Notes: a model not told the origin generated them from the sequence alone. 55,790 bases of DNA from an uncultured Desulfosoma sp. (GCA_937960435.1 CALGPN010000054.1:1-55790); one strand, 5' to 3'; positions 18,231-26,919 are shown, counted from the stretch's first letter. Translations and numbers: made by a program.

Positions 18231-19097
18231 ATGGAAACGGTGATGAACCTGAGCCCCGTCCCTGTCAGCTCGTCCAACCCCGAAGAGGTTGATTGGGTCC
18301 GGCTGGGGTGCGCCGATCGAGATGAGGCGATCCTGAAATATTACCCCCTCGTGCGCCATACGGCTTATCGATTGGCCGCCCGTCTTCCCGGCAGCATCAG
18401 CCTGGAAGACCTGTGCGCCGCAGGGGTCATCGGCCTCATAGACGCCATGAACAAGTACGACCCGGAACAGGGGGTATCCTTCGAAAACTACGCGCGGATC
18501 CGCATCCGCGGCGCCATGTTGGACGAAATTCGGAACATGGACTGGGTGCCGCGCTCTCTTCGACAAAAGTCTTCGGAAGTGGAAAAAGTCTGCGCCGCGC
18601 TGGAAAAAAAACTGGGGCGGTTTCCCGAGGATGAAGAAATCGCCGCCGAGTTGGGTTTGGATTTGGAAGCCTACTTTGAACTGCTCGACAACCTCAAAGG
18701 CATTTCTTTCATCCCGGAAGACTTGCACGAATACGTCCAGGAAAACCGTGAACCTACCCATTTGGCCACGGACCCCGACGAAATTTTCCGCCTCATTCAT
18801 AACGGCCAAATGCAGCGGATTCTCGCCGAATGCATCGACACTTTGAGCGAAAAGGAAAAGCTCGTTCTTTCTCTTTACTATTACGAAGACCTGACGATGA
18901 AAGAAGTCGGAGCCGTCTTGGGTTATACGGAATCGCGCATCTCTCAGATCCACACCAAGGCCGTGCTGAAACTCCGACTGCGCCTCGCCCGGAGGCTCAA
19001 TCCGGAGGATCTGCCCGACGGCATCCCTTTGGGAAGAAAATCGGATCCTGAACACGCCCCGAAGTCCAGGACAAAGAAACACCGGGAAAGGACTTGA
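18231..19097 (+). CDS. fliA: FliA, flagellar sigma factor (sigma-28)
   Basis: 288-residue sigma factor with region 2 (YYPLVRHTAYRLAARLPGSI, DLCAAGVIGLIDAMNKYDP, FENYARIRIRGAMLDEIRN, DWVPRSLRQK), region 3 and region 4 (LSEKEKLVLSLYYYEDLTMK, EVGAVLGYTESRISQIHTKA). It would read the sigma-28-like promoters at 26849, 30420, 39946 and 45951 and be held by FlgM. Start is uncertain: ATG 18231 has a ribosome site almost touching it, and ATG 18243 is the alternative. About 40 basic, Pro-rich residues extend past region 4. Confidence 0.96.
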   Translation: METVMNLSPVPVSSSNPEEVDWVRLGCADRDEAILKYYPLVRHTAYRLAARLPGSISLEDLCAAGVIGLIDAMNKYDPEQGVSFENYARIRIRGAMLDEIRNMDWVPRSLRQKSSEVEKVCAALEKKLGRFPEDEEIAAELGLDLEAYFELLDNLKGISFIPEDLHEYVQENREPTHLATDPDEIFRLIHNGQMQRILAECIDTLSEKEKLVLSLYYYEDLTMKEVGAVLGYTESRISQIHTKAVLKLRLRLARRLNPEDLPDGIPLGRKSDPEHAPKSRTKKHRERT

Positions 19098-19098
19098 C

Positions 19099-19788
19099 AT
19101 GGCGGACATTCAAGCCCACAGCGTTCCGAAGAGCGAGGGGAAAGGGGCCTCCGGTCGACATGAAAGTGTTTTCGTTGTGGAAAACACCGAAACGGATCTC
19201 GCTTCCCTTTTTGCCGCCATTGACAAGAAGGATCCGGGATCCTCAGACAAACCAACGACAACTGAAAAAGCTCCGGAACCGGACCCACCCCCTTCGGGAG
19301 GTCTCGAAACCCCCGTCGAAGTCTCCCCGGCAGCCCCAAAGGGATCCAACAAACGGACATTTCTTCTGCTCTTCCTTGGCTTGAGCATCGCCGGCGCCGT
19401 CGCCATGGGAGCGCGTCAGGTGGCCTTCAAATCGCCCCTTGGGCCTGCGGTCAAGAACCCGGCCAGCATCCGCCACTCCATTGTTGTCCCGAGCGCCGTC
19501 GAGCGCCTCGAGGTTTTTTTGACCGCACGATCCAAAGAAAAGGAAGACCTTGTGCTCATGACTCTTGCCGTGCGCGCCGGCCGGCCCAACGCCGAAGACA
19601 TCCTTTCGGCCGAAAGGGTGGCCGTGAGGGATACCGTCTACGGGTTTCTTTCCCAAAAACATCCGGAAAAAAACGTGCGGCGCTCATGGGCCCCCATCGT
19701 GGAAAAAGAACTTCTCGTGGAATTGCAGAAACGTTTTCCCCAGGCCGGGATCGTCGCTGTGGAATTGGAAGAGCTTCAAAAAATTTAA
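19099..19788 (+). CDS. Second, diverged FliL-like membrane protein
   Basis: 229 residues, not previously familiar to me as a named gene. A Pro/Glu-rich cytoplasmic part (1-90) is followed by one membrane helix (about 90-108, FLLLFLGLSIAGAVAMG) and a C-terminal domain that lines up with the FliL at 8890: VERLEVFLTARS with KNLETFLVNLAD, RDTVYGFLSQK with RDSILMLLSSK, and a closing beta strand IVAVELEEL. So it has FliL topology and probably FliL fold. Ribosome site AAAGGA. In the same operon right after fliA. Confidence 0.65.
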   Translation: MADIQAHSVPKSEGKGASGRHESVFVVENTETDLASLFAAIDKKDPGSSDKPTTTEKAPEPDPPPSGGLETPVEVSPAAPKGSNKRTFLLLFLGLSIAGAVAMGARQVAFKSPLGPAVKNPASIRHSIVVPSAVERLEVFLTARSKEKEDLVLMTLAVRAGRPNAEDILSAERVAVRDTVYGFLSQKHPEKNVRRSWAPIVEKELLVELQKRFPQAGIVAVELEELQKI

Positions 19789-19814
19789 ACCAGAGAGCGC
19801 AACGAGGGGTGCGC

Positions 19815-20303
19815 ATGCCGGCCTGGCTTCAAAACGGCGATTGGCTCACGATTCTACAGCTCATTCTCGACGGGCTGCTCCTCGTTTTGGTCCTCGCCTT
19901 GCTTTGGGACCGACGCCGGAAAATCACATCGGCACAAGCCCAGCATGTGATGGAAACCTTCGAGCGCATCCTCGCGGAAAGCCAGACGTTGAGCGAGGCG
20001 TTTGAAAAGAATCTTCGGGAGCGGGGGCGTCTTATCGAGAAGGTCATGGGTGCCCTCGACTCGAAACTCGAAGAGGCGCGCCACGTCTTGAACCGCTTGG
20101 AACAGCCCCATGGGGCGAGGCCGAACACAGCCTCCCCGGAAAAACCGGGGCCCTCCGCCGAGACCCTAGCGGAAAGGATCCTTCGACTCGCCGACGCGGG
20201 CCACCCGCCCCAAGACATCGCCGCAAGGATTCGCCGGCCCATCGGAGAAGTGGAACTGGTCCTTAGTCTCCACAAGCTCCAACAGAAAAAACCCGCCCCA
20301 TAA
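19815..20303 (+). CDS. DUF2802/SwrB-like membrane-anchored protein
   Basis: 162 residues: N-terminal membrane helix (about 13-31, ILQLILDGLLLVLVLALLW), a coiled coil (about 40-95) and a C-terminal helix-turn-helix-like motif (RILRLADAGHPPQDIAARI, GEVELVLSLHKL). This layout is that of the DUF2802 family and of Bacillus SwrB/YlxL, which sit at the end of fla/che operons and aid basal-body maturation. The role is inferred. ATG 19815 (ribosome site GAGGGG) is chosen over a longer upstream frame. Confidence 0.7.
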   Translation: MPAWLQNGDWLTILQLILDGLLLVLVLALLWDRRRKITSAQAQHVMETFERILAESQTLSEAFEKNLRERGRLIEKVMGALDSKLEEARHVLNRLEQPHGARPNTASPEKPGPSAETLAERILRLADAGHPPQDIAARIRRPIGEVELVLSLHKLQQKKPAP

Positions 20304-20409
20304 CCCGGAATGTGTTTTTGCATTCGACGAGAGGTCGCGACCCCTTCGGGTTCGCTTCCTTAAGCCGGTTCAAGGAAAGCGCCTTTTCGGCCTCGGAGGG
20401 TGTTCCACT

Positions 20410-20424
20410 TGGCACTTGGGTTGC
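20410..20424 (+). promoter_or_regulatory. Sigma-54 promoter for flgF-flgG-flgA-flgH-flgI-motB operon
   Basis: TGGCAC-TTGGG-TTGC followed by T, a full match to both boxes with correct 12-base GG-to-GC distance. The predicted start near 20436 leaves a leader of only about 17 bases that contains the flgF ribosome site (AAAGGAG). Its position also rules out the longer flgF reading frame that starts at 20312. Confidence 0.85.
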
Positions 20425-20452
20425 TTTCCATCAGGACGAAAGGAGTGCCCTG

Positions 20453-21130
20453 ATGAAACTGAGCCCCTATACATCGGTTGTGGGAGCCATCCAGCAGGAA
20501 AAACGCTTGGACGTGATCGCCAATAATTTGGCGAACGCCGCCACCCCGGGATACCGAAAGGTCGGGGCCCGGTTCGAAAATTTCATGGAACTCCAAACCT
20601 ACACCCAAACCGCTCAAGGTCCGGTGCGCCGCACAGGAAACCCCATGGATGTGGCCATCAACGGTGAGGGATATTTTCGGGTCCAAACCGACAAGGGAGA
20701 GCGCTACACGCGCGCCGGAAATTTGACGGTCGACGCCCAAGGTCGTTTGGTGACCCCGCAAGGCTGGCCGATCTTAGGGCAAGGAGGAATCATTCAAATC
20801 GAAGGCTCAAACATCCGCATCGGTGCCGAAGGTCAAGTCTACGACGGGGAAAATCTTGTGGACACCTTAGACGTGGTCGCCTTTCCTCAGGGAACGCGAC
20901 TCGTGCACGACGAACGCAACCTCCTTATGCCTGCGGATCCCAATGCCTTTCCCCTGCCGGCCCAAAACTTCACGTTGGAACAAGGAGCCCTGGAGGGGGC
21001 AAATTTTTCCGCGGTACAGGAAATGACTTCCATGATCGAGACCATGCGGATTTTCGAGGCCTGTCAGAAGGTAATGAAAACCTCATACGAAGAAGACAAA
21101 CAGCTGATCAACCAACTGGGGAAATCCTAG
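20453..21130 (+). CDS. flgF: FlgF, proximal rod protein
   Basis: 225 residues with the rod-protein N-terminus (YTSVVGAIQQEKRLDVIANN, LANAATPGYRKV), the FlgE/F/G-like core (MDVAINGEGYFRV, YTRAGNLTVDAQGRLV) and the C-terminal helix ending (FSAVQEMTSMIETMRIFEAC). Start at ATG 20453 with AAAGGAG upstream. Sixteen bases before flgG. Confidence 0.94.
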   Translation: MKLSPYTSVVGAIQQEKRLDVIANNLANAATPGYRKVGARFENFMELQTYTQTAQGPVRRTGNPMDVAINGEGYFRVQTDKGERYTRAGNLTVDAQGRLVTPQGWPILGQGGIIQIEGSNIRIGAEGQVYDGENLVDTLDVVAFPQGTRLVHDERNLLMPADPNAFPLPAQNFTLEQGALEGANFSAVQEMTSMIETMRIFEACQKVMKTSYEEDKQLINQLGKS

Positions 21131-21146
21131 GGAGGGATAGTGAGCC

Positions 21147-21929
21147 ATGATGCGAAGTCTGTGGACGGCGGCGACGGGGATGGACGCGCAGCAACTCAAT
21201 ATGGACGTGGTGGCCCACAACCTGGCCAACGCCAATACCACGGGATTTAAGAAGAGCCGGGCAAATTTTGAGGATCTCATGTACCAAAACATCATCCCGC
21301 CGGGCGCCGAGACGGGGGCTGCGGGAAAGATTCCCACGGGAATCCAGATCGGGATGGGGGTGAAGACGGCTTCCGTGCAAAAGATTTTTACGCAAGGCAA
21401 CTTCACCGAGACGGGAAACCAACTGGACTTGGCCATTGAGGGCAAGGGGTTCTTCAAGGTCCTTCGAGGGGCGGATGAAGTCTATACACGGGCAGGAACC
21501 TTCAAGTTGGACTCGGAGGGATATCTTGTGGACGCTGAAGGCAACCGCCTCCAGCCCGAGGTGAGCATCCCCCGGGAGGCCGTCACCATCAACGTCGATC
21601 CCCGGGGAACTCTAAGCGCTTTTGATCAAAACGGCACCCTTCTCGCCTCGGTCAATCTCACCTTGTACGATTTCGCAAACCCCGCCGGGTTGCTCAGTCT
21701 GGGCAAAAACTACTTCGCCCCGTCCGAGGCCTCAGGAGACGCCGTGGAGGGTCAGCCGGGCACGGAAGGTTTCGGCACTCTGCTCCAGGGTTTCCTGGAA
21801 AGCGCCAACATCAACGTGGTGGAAGAAATGGTCAACATGATCGCCGGACAGAGGGCTTACGAGGCCAATTCGAAAGTGATCCGCACGGCCGACGAAATGC
21901 TTCGCATCGCCAACAGCGTGGCGCCGTGA
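21147..21929 (+). CDS. flgG: FlgG, distal rod protein
   Basis: 260-residue distal rod subunit, the family-typical length. Signatures: MRSLWTAATGMDAQQLNMDV at the start, NLANANTTGFKKSRANFEDL, QLDLAIEGKGFFKV and the closing NINVVEEMVNMIAGQRAYEA, then NSKVIRTADEML. Two adjacent ATGs (21147, 21150) are possible starts. It carries the rod-stop function that sets distal rod length. Confidence 0.97.
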   Translation: MMRSLWTAATGMDAQQLNMDVVAHNLANANTTGFKKSRANFEDLMYQNIIPPGAETGAAGKIPTGIQIGMGVKTASVQKIFTQGNFTETGNQLDLAIEGKGFFKVLRGADEVYTRAGTFKLDSEGYLVDAEGNRLQPEVSIPREAVTINVDPRGTLSAFDQNGTLLASVNLTLYDFANPAGLLSLGKNYFAPSEASGDAVEGQPGTEGFGTLLQGFLESANINVVEEMVNMIAGQRAYEANSKVIRTADEMLRIANSVAP

Positions 21930-21973
21930 TGGTCGGCGCTCCATGCGTTTCGAGCACAGGAGATCATCCAAGG

Positions 21974-22993
21974 ATGAGATTCCCCGTCATCTTCCTCCTT
22001 ATTCTGGGGATCCTCGGCTCATGGCCAAGCATGGCGTCACCTTACGATGGAAGCCAGGTGACGCCTTCGGTGGAAACGAGCGCGGCGTCCATCCATGTGC
22101 GCTCCGTTGTCGAAACCCCCCATGAGACCCTGACCCTTTATGATCTTGTGGAAAACGTCTCGTCGCTTCCTCCCCGATGGGCGGATGTTTTTCGATCCAT
22201 TCAGCTCGGGCAAAACCCGCCGGTCGGTACGGAAAAGACGGTGCGTACGGACAGTCTCGGCCCCTACCTCAAAAATGTCCTGGCCTCTCTCGGCGTAGAC
22301 CCCGAGCGGGTGTTCCTGTCTATTCCGGAGCGCATCCTCCTGCGCCGAAAAGCAGCAGACGTTGATCCTCAACGCATTGAAGAGCTCTACCGGGCTTACA
22401 TTCGAGACCATGCCCCATGGGATCCTGCGGAAATGGAGATTCGAGACATCGTCATCTCGGGTCTTGCCGCCGTCCCTGACGGCGAGGTGACGTACCAGAT
22501 CGAGGCCCCATCGGAGACATCCTTTTTAGGCGTCGTCCCCTTGACGATCCATTTTTTTGTTGAAGGGCGCAAAGTTCGCAGTCTAAGGGTCGCCGGCAAA
22601 GTGACCGTGCGAAAAACAGTGCTCCACGCGCGGCAGAATTTGCGCCGAGACACGATCCTTGGGCCGGAGCACCTGGAATTTCGGGAAATCATTCTCACCG
22701 ATGCCTCACGCACCTATGCCACGCGGATGGAAGAGCTCGTGGGTAAGAGGCTCATCCGCCCCGTGAACGCCCGGCAGGCCATAGAAACGGCTTTTGTGGA
22801 CAAGCCCTTGTGTGTCACGGCCGGGAAACCCGTGACCATTCTCTATCAGGACGGTTCTCTCAAGCTGACCGCCAAAGGGGAATCGAAGGAAAGCGGGGCT
22901 GAAGGCGATTGGATCCGGGTGGTAAATGCGGCCTCTCAAAAGACACTCAAGGCGAAGGTTCTGGATGAAAGCACCGTGACCCTGAACCCTTAG
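21974..22993 (+). CDS. flgA: FlgA, P-ring assembly chaperone
   Basis: 339 residues. A signal peptide (MRFPVIFLLILGILGSWPSM) exports it to the periplasm. The C-terminal SAF domain is clear: VRKTVLHARQNLRRDTILGP, LVGKRLIRPVNARQAI, KPVTILYQDGSLKLTAKG and a final VVNAASQKTLKAKVL. Longer than enterobacterial FlgA (219) because of an extra N-terminal domain. ATG 21974 has AGGAGA about 10 bases upstream; an earlier frame overlapping flgG is less likely. Confidence 0.9.
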   Translation: MRFPVIFLLILGILGSWPSMASPYDGSQVTPSVETSAASIHVRSVVETPHETLTLYDLVENVSSLPPRWADVFRSIQLGQNPPVGTEKTVRTDSLGPYLKNVLASLGVDPERVFLSIPERILLRRKAADVDPQRIEELYRAYIRDHAPWDPAEMEIRDIVISGLAAVPDGEVTYQIEAPSETSFLGVVPLTIHFFVEGRKVRSLRVAGKVTVRKTVLHARQNLRRDTILGPEHLEFREIILTDASRTYATRMEELVGKRLIRPVNARQAIETAFVDKPLCVTAGKPVTILYQDGSLKLTAKGESKESGAEGDWIRVVNAASQKTLKAKVLDESTVTLNP

Positions 22994-23032
22994 AACGCAC
23001 ACGTGCTACGCAACGCTCTAATGAGGACAATT

Positions 23033-23782
23033 ATGGGACGGGATTTGAGAAAACGCTCGGCAAAAAAAATTCTCCTTGGCCTGGGGGCCGCCTTCTGCCT
23101 TGGAGGGTGGGGCTGCGCCGCCCAAAATCACAGCGTGAATGCCCCGGCAGTCAACACGCCTTTGCCGCCGCCCCCGTCGCTTCAAGAGGAATTCAGCCCT
23201 TCTCGGACGGCCTCCCAGCCCAAGACGGCGCCGACAGGATCTCTGTGGAACGCTCGCCATGAATCCCTTTTCCAGGACATCAAGGCGCACCGCGTCGGTG
23301 ACATTGTCACCATCATGGTGAGTGAACAATCGAAAGCCACCAAGGAAGCCGCCACGTCCACGAGCCGTGTGCGGGAATACAGCGGCGAGGGGAGTTTCAT
23401 GGGCCTGAGCACACCATCCCAGACGATCCTCCAACCCGTGAACAAGACCGGCTACGGGTTGAGTTTCGACAATACTTTTACGGGCAAGGGCAGCACCAAG
23501 AAGTCGGATTCCATGACGGCCTATATGACGGCCACGGTCACCGACATCTTGCCCAACGGGAATCTGGTGATTCGGGGATCCCGCTGGACGAAGGTCAACG
23601 ACGAACTGCAGCAGATCATCTTGGAAGGGGTCGTGCGCCCCATGGACATCACCCGGGACAACACCGTGCTGTCCCAAAACATCGCCGAAGCCAAAATCTT
23701 CTTCGTGGGCAAGGGGCCCATCAGCCGCCAACAGAAACCGGGATTTCTCGGGCAACTTCTCGATATGGTTTTGCCTTTCTAG
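23033..23782 (+). CDS. flgH: FlgH, L-ring lipoprotein
   Basis: 249 residues. Signal sequence ends at GGWGC (Cys about residue 22), a slightly unusual lipobox. The FlgH domain follows: SLWNARHESLFQDIKAHRVG, DIVTIMVSEQSKATKEAATS, LSFDNTFTGKGSTKKSDS and VTDILPNGNLVIRGSR. It forms the outer-membrane bushing. ATG 23033 is preferred because GAGG lies 7 bases upstream; the frame extends to GTG 23003. Confidence 0.95.
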   Translation: MGRDLRKRSAKKILLGLGAAFCLGGWGCAAQNHSVNAPAVNTPLPPPPSLQEEFSPSRTASQPKTAPTGSLWNARHESLFQDIKAHRVGDIVTIMVSEQSKATKEAATSTSRVREYSGEGSFMGLSTPSQTILQPVNKTGYGLSFDNTFTGKGSTKKSDSMTAYMTATVTDILPNGNLVIRGSRWTKVNDELQQIILEGVVRPMDITRDNTVLSQNIAEAKIFFVGKGPISRQQKPGFLGQLLDMVLPF

Positions 23783-23801
23783 AAAGGAGAAGGCGTCTTC
23801 C

Positions 23802-24908
23802 ATGAAACGCCGTTTGTGGACCATTGCCCTCCTAGGCAGCCTGCTCATGGGCTCGGCCCCCCAAGCCTTCGCGGCGCGGATTAAAGACGTGGCCCGATTT
23901 ATGGGGGTTCGTCCCAACGCCCTTTTCGGTTACGGGCTGGTCATCGGCTTGAACGGCACCGGAGACAACAACAAGACGCAGTTCACCACGAGCACTCTGG
24001 CGAATTTTTTGGACCGCATGGGCATCCATGTGGAACCGGACAGCATCAAGGTCAAAAACGTCGCGGCCGTCATGGTCACGGCAAAACTCCCCCCTTTCGC
24101 CCGTATCGGAACCAAGCTCGACGTGCAGGTTTCTTCCATCGGGGATGCCAAGAGCCTGGAAGGGGGCACCCTGCTCATGACCCCCCTGCAGGGTCCCGAC
24201 GGCCAGGTTTATGCCGTAGCTCAAGGCCCGGTCTCCACAGGCGGGTTTTCCGCCTCCGGTGCCAGCGGCAGTTCGGTCCAGAAGAACCACCCCACCGTGG
24301 GATTCATTTCCCAGGGCGCCGTGGTGGAACAGGAATTTTCCGTCCCCTTTGACGGGTTGGATCGACTGGACCTGGTCTTGAACGCTCCGGACTTCACCAC
24401 CGCGGACCACGCCGCCCGCAAAATCAACCTGGCTCTGGGAGGCCATTACGCCAAAGCCGTGGATGCGACGACCGTTCAGCTCGATGTGCCGCCGTCCTAT
24501 CGCTCAGACATTGTGGGCCTCATTTCTCAAGTGGAAACCCTGGACATCAGCCCCGACACCCCCGCCAAGGTGGTAATCAATGAACGCACCGGAACCATCG
24601 TGCTTGGAGAAAACGTGCGGATCTCCCCCGTAGCCGTCGCCCACGGCAACCTGACGGTGCAAATCAGCGAACAGCCCGCCGTCTCGCAGCCTCTGCCCTT
24701 CAGTCAGGGGAGAACCGTGGTGACCCCTCAGTCTACGGTCCAGGTGCAGGAGGGCAAAGGGACCCTCAACGTGCTGAGCGGGGGCACCACCATCGGAGAA
24801 GTCATCAAGGGGCTTAACGCCATCGGCGCCACCCCAAGAGACATCATCACCATCCTTCAAGCCATCAAGGCTGCGGGAGCCCTCCATGCCGAACTCGAAA
24901 TCATCTAA
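23802..24908 (+). CDS. flgI: FlgI, P-ring protein
   Basis: 368 residues with a Sec signal peptide (KRRLWTIALLGSLLMGSAPQ, cleavage after AFA). Very typical FlgI: RIKDVARFMGVRPNALFGYG, LVIGLNGTGDNNKTQFT, PPFARIGTKLDVQVSSIGDA, GGTLLMTPLQGPDGQVYAVA and the final TPRDIITILQAIKAAGALHA. It builds the periplasmic ring in peptidoglycan. The 3' end overlaps motB1 by 23 bases. Confidence 0.97.
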   Translation: MKRRLWTIALLGSLLMGSAPQAFAARIKDVARFMGVRPNALFGYGLVIGLNGTGDNNKTQFTTSTLANFLDRMGIHVEPDSIKVKNVAAVMVTAKLPPFARIGTKLDVQVSSIGDAKSLEGGTLLMTPLQGPDGQVYAVAQGPVSTGGFSASGASGSSVQKNHPTVGFISQGAVVEQEFSVPFDGLDRLDLVLNAPDFTTADHAARKINLALGGHYAKAVDATTVQLDVPPSYRSDIVGLISQVETLDISPDTPAKVVINERTGTIVLGENVRISPVAVAHGNLTVQISEQPAVSQPLPFSQGRTVVTPQSTVQVQEGKGTLNVLSGGTTIGEVIKGLNAIGATPRDIITILQAIKAAGALHAELEII

Positions 24909-25764
24909 GAAAAAAAAATCCCGCGGAGATGAAGGCCCCCCGGCCGACGGCTGGCTCACGACCTACTGTGACCTATGCACACTGCTGCTCACCTTTTTCG
25001 TGCTCCTGCTCAGCATGTCCGTTTTGGACAATACCCGGCAGAAGCAGGCGCTGAATTCCTTGGTAGGCGCCTTCGGCTTCCTGCCGGGAGGACGCTCGGC
25101 CATCGGCACGCCCAAAGGGATGGACATCAGCGAATTCGAATCCCCCATGGAAAAAAACATGCTCAATTTCGATATGCTTCGCGAAGTGACCATGAAAAAC
25201 GAGCTGGAAAAAGAGGTGGATATCATCAAGAAAGACGAATCTCTGACCCTTGTGCTCAATCAGAAAATTTTATTCGAACCCGGCTCGTTCGACCTCAGGC
25301 CCGGCGCCCGCCAATATCTGTCCCAACTCGTTCCCTATCTGGCACGGGACTCGCGAGAAATTGAAATCGGCGGTCATACGGATCGCTTCGAAAAAATCGA
25401 AACCCCCGGCTGGGAAAAAGTTTCATGGACGATCTCGGCCAAAAGAGCCATGGCCGTCTATCGGTATCTGCTTTCCCAAGGGCTGGACCCCTCACGCATG
25501 AGCGCTCACGGGTTTAGTTTCTACAGGCCGCTGGTCGATGGAAGCCAATACCCCCATCTTCGAGACAGAAACCAAAGGGTGGAGCTTGTTCTCACGTACA
25601 GCCGGAACCTACCGGCCACCCTGCTTCATGAAGAACCTCAATCCCACCCCTTTTTCAACTACAAAAATTTCTTCTTCCGCTTATTCCCCATGACGGAAAA
25701 AACTCCTGAGGTTCAAAACAAGGGAGCCCAAACCCCGAAGACTCCTCAGGGAAGCCGCGGATAA
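24886..25764 (+). CDS. MotB paralogue 1 (OmpA-like stator protein)
   Basis: 292 residues: a Lys-rich cytoplasmic tail, one membrane helix with the ion-carrying Asp at about 29 (TYCDLCTLLLTFFVLLLSMS), a linker, and a C-terminal OmpA-like peptidoglycan-binding domain (ILFEPGSFDLRPGARQYL, GGHTDRFEK, MSAHGFSFYRPL, NQRVELVL). The OmpA domain departs from consensus around SWTISAKRAMAV, and 45 extra residues extend the end. It overlaps flgI and lies 12 bases before the second motB. Stator role inferred. Confidence 0.9.
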   Translation: MPNSKSSKKKKSRGDEGPPADGWLTTYCDLCTLLLTFFVLLLSMSVLDNTRQKQALNSLVGAFGFLPGGRSAIGTPKGMDISEFESPMEKNMLNFDMLREVTMKNELEKEVDIIKKDESLTLVLNQKILFEPGSFDLRPGARQYLSQLVPYLARDSREIEIGGHTDRFEKIETPGWEKVSWTISAKRAMAVYRYLLSQGLDPSRMSAHGFSFYRPLVDGSQYPHLRDRNQRVELVLTYSRNLPATLLHEEPQSHPFFNYKNFFFRLFPMTEKTPEVQNKGAQTPKTPQGSRG

Positions 25765-25776
25765 GGATCGGAGGCC

Positions 25777-26517
25777 ATGGCCAGAAAGAAGAATAAAGGG
25801 GGAGACGAAGGCGGCGGCAGCGCTTCATGGATGGTCACCTTTTCGGACTTGTCCACGCTGCTCCTCACCTTTTTCGTGTTGCTCCTCAGTATGTCGTCCA
25901 TGAACGAGAAGGCTATCCGAAGCACGTTTCAAAACTTCGACAAGACCAGCGGAATTCTTTTCTTTAAGCAATGGCAAAAGATTCGCCACAATCCGGATAT
26001 CGTGATCCAGGATATCATGAAAAGCCTGAAAAGCGTTTATATCGCGGATGTGCGCAAATTGGACGAAATTTCCAAGACCCCATGGAAAAAAGACTTCAAA
26101 TTGATCGTCTCCTCAGGCAACGCCCTCTTGGTCAAGAAAAGGTGGAGCCCCGGCGATTTCTCTTTTATTTTCGGGGACCAACTGCTTTTCGAAAGCGGCA
26201 GTGCCACTCTGAAGCCCAGCGCTTATCCTATCTTGGACAAATTCGCAAAGTTTCTCAATGAAGCTTCCTACAAGGCTCATGTGGACGGACATACCGACAA
26301 TGTGCCCGTCAAAAGCGCCGCCTTCGGCTCCAATGACGAACTGGCTCTCGCCAGAGCCAGCGCGGTTCTGGAGTATCTCGTGACACAGGCACACGTCCCC
26401 CCGGAGAAAGTGGCCCTGGGCGGTTATGGGGACACCCAGCCTCTGGCTTCCAATGACACGCCCGAAGGCCGCCAGTTGAATCGCCGGGTGGAAATTATTT
26501 TCGAAAAGATCAAATAG
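25777..26517 (+). CDS. motB: MotB paralogue 2 (OmpA-like stator protein)
   Basis: 246 residues: basic tail, membrane helix with Asp at about 24 (VTFSDLSTLLLTFFVLLLSM), linker, and a canonical OmpA-like domain (LLFESGSATLKPSAYPILDK, VDGHTDNVPV, ALGGYGDTQPLASNDTPEGR, NRRVEIIFEKI). Closer to textbook MotB than its neighbour, so it is the likelier main partner of the MotA at 8096. Adjacent to a rod-binding flgJ. Confidence 0.92.
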   Translation: MARKKNKGGDEGGGSASWMVTFSDLSTLLLTFFVLLLSMSSMNEKAIRSTFQNFDKTSGILFFKQWQKIRHNPDIVIQDIMKSLKSVYIADVRKLDEISKTPWKKDFKLIVSSGNALLVKKRWSPGDFSFIFGDQLLFESGSATLKPSAYPILDKFAKFLNEASYKAHVDGHTDNVPVKSAAFGSNDELALARASAVLEYLVTQAHVPPEKVALGGYGDTQPLASNDTPEGRQLNRRVEIIFEKIK

Positions 26518-26526
26518 GAGACCTTG

Positions 26527-26832
26527 ATGCCGTCGATCACCGTCGTTCATGGAACGCAAACTCTGCCGCCTTCCGAAAACAGGGACAAAGAAAAGCTCCG
26601 GCTTAAGCAAGCATGCATGGATTTCGAGAGCATCCTGGCGGCGAACCTCGTGAAATCCATGCGGGCCTCGGTTCTCCGGGATGAAGAACCGGACCAGGCC
26701 ATGGGGCTTTATGAATCCATGCTGGACGAAAGCATCGCCGACGTCTGGAGTCGCCAGGAATCTTTGGGCTTGGCCCGATGGCTTTATCAATCCCTGGAAC
26801 CCCTGGTGAAAAGGAGGCATGAGCCGCGTTGA
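26527..26832 (+). CDS. flgJ: FlgJ-like rod-binding protein (no muramidase domain)
   Basis: 101 residues matching only the N-terminal rod-binding half of FlgJ: LKQACMDFESILAANLVKSM followed by MGLYESMLDESIADVWSRQE and SLGLARWLYQSLEP. It caps the growing rod. The peptidoglycan hydrolase half of enterobacterial FlgJ is missing, as in many deltaproteobacteria, so another enzyme must open the wall. ATG 26527 follows TAGGAG; a TTG three bases earlier is less likely. Confidence 0.85.
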   Translation: MPSITVVHGTQTLPPSENRDKEKLRLKQACMDFESILAANLVKSMRASVLRDEEPDQAMGLYESMLDESIADVWSRQESLGLARWLYQSLEPLVKRRHEPR

Positions 26833-26848
26833 GGACCGCGGATTTTCG

Positions 26849-26876
26849 TGAAGTTTTTAAGGGATTCTGCCGACTT
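26849..26876 (+). promoter_or_regulatory. Sigma-28-like promoter for flgN-flgK-flgL
   Basis: -35 TGAAGTTT (26849-26856), 12-base spacer, -10 GCCGACTT (26869-26876). It resembles the FliA consensus TAAAGTTT-N11-GCCGATAA, with one extra spacer base and changes in the last three -10 positions. The same 12-base spacer occurs at the three other sigma-28-like sites in the window. flgK and flgL are classic FliA targets. Confidence 0.65.
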
Positions 26877-26893
26877 GTATTAGTGAAACGGTA

Positions 26894-26919
26894 AAAAGGC
26901 TTTACCCTCCAAGCCTTTT
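26894..26919 (+). promoter_or_regulatory. Leader hairpin between promoter and flgN start
   Basis: Perfect 9-bp stem AAAAGGCTT / AAGCCTTTT with an 8-base loop, just after the expected transcription start and directly abutting the flgN ribosome site (GGGAG, 26920-26924). It could be a leaky terminator for the upstream operon or a translational control element. Confidence 0.55.

Noticed and set aside
20312-20452. Upstream extension of the flgF frame
   Set aside because: It contains the sigma-54 promoter and is not similar to rod proteins.
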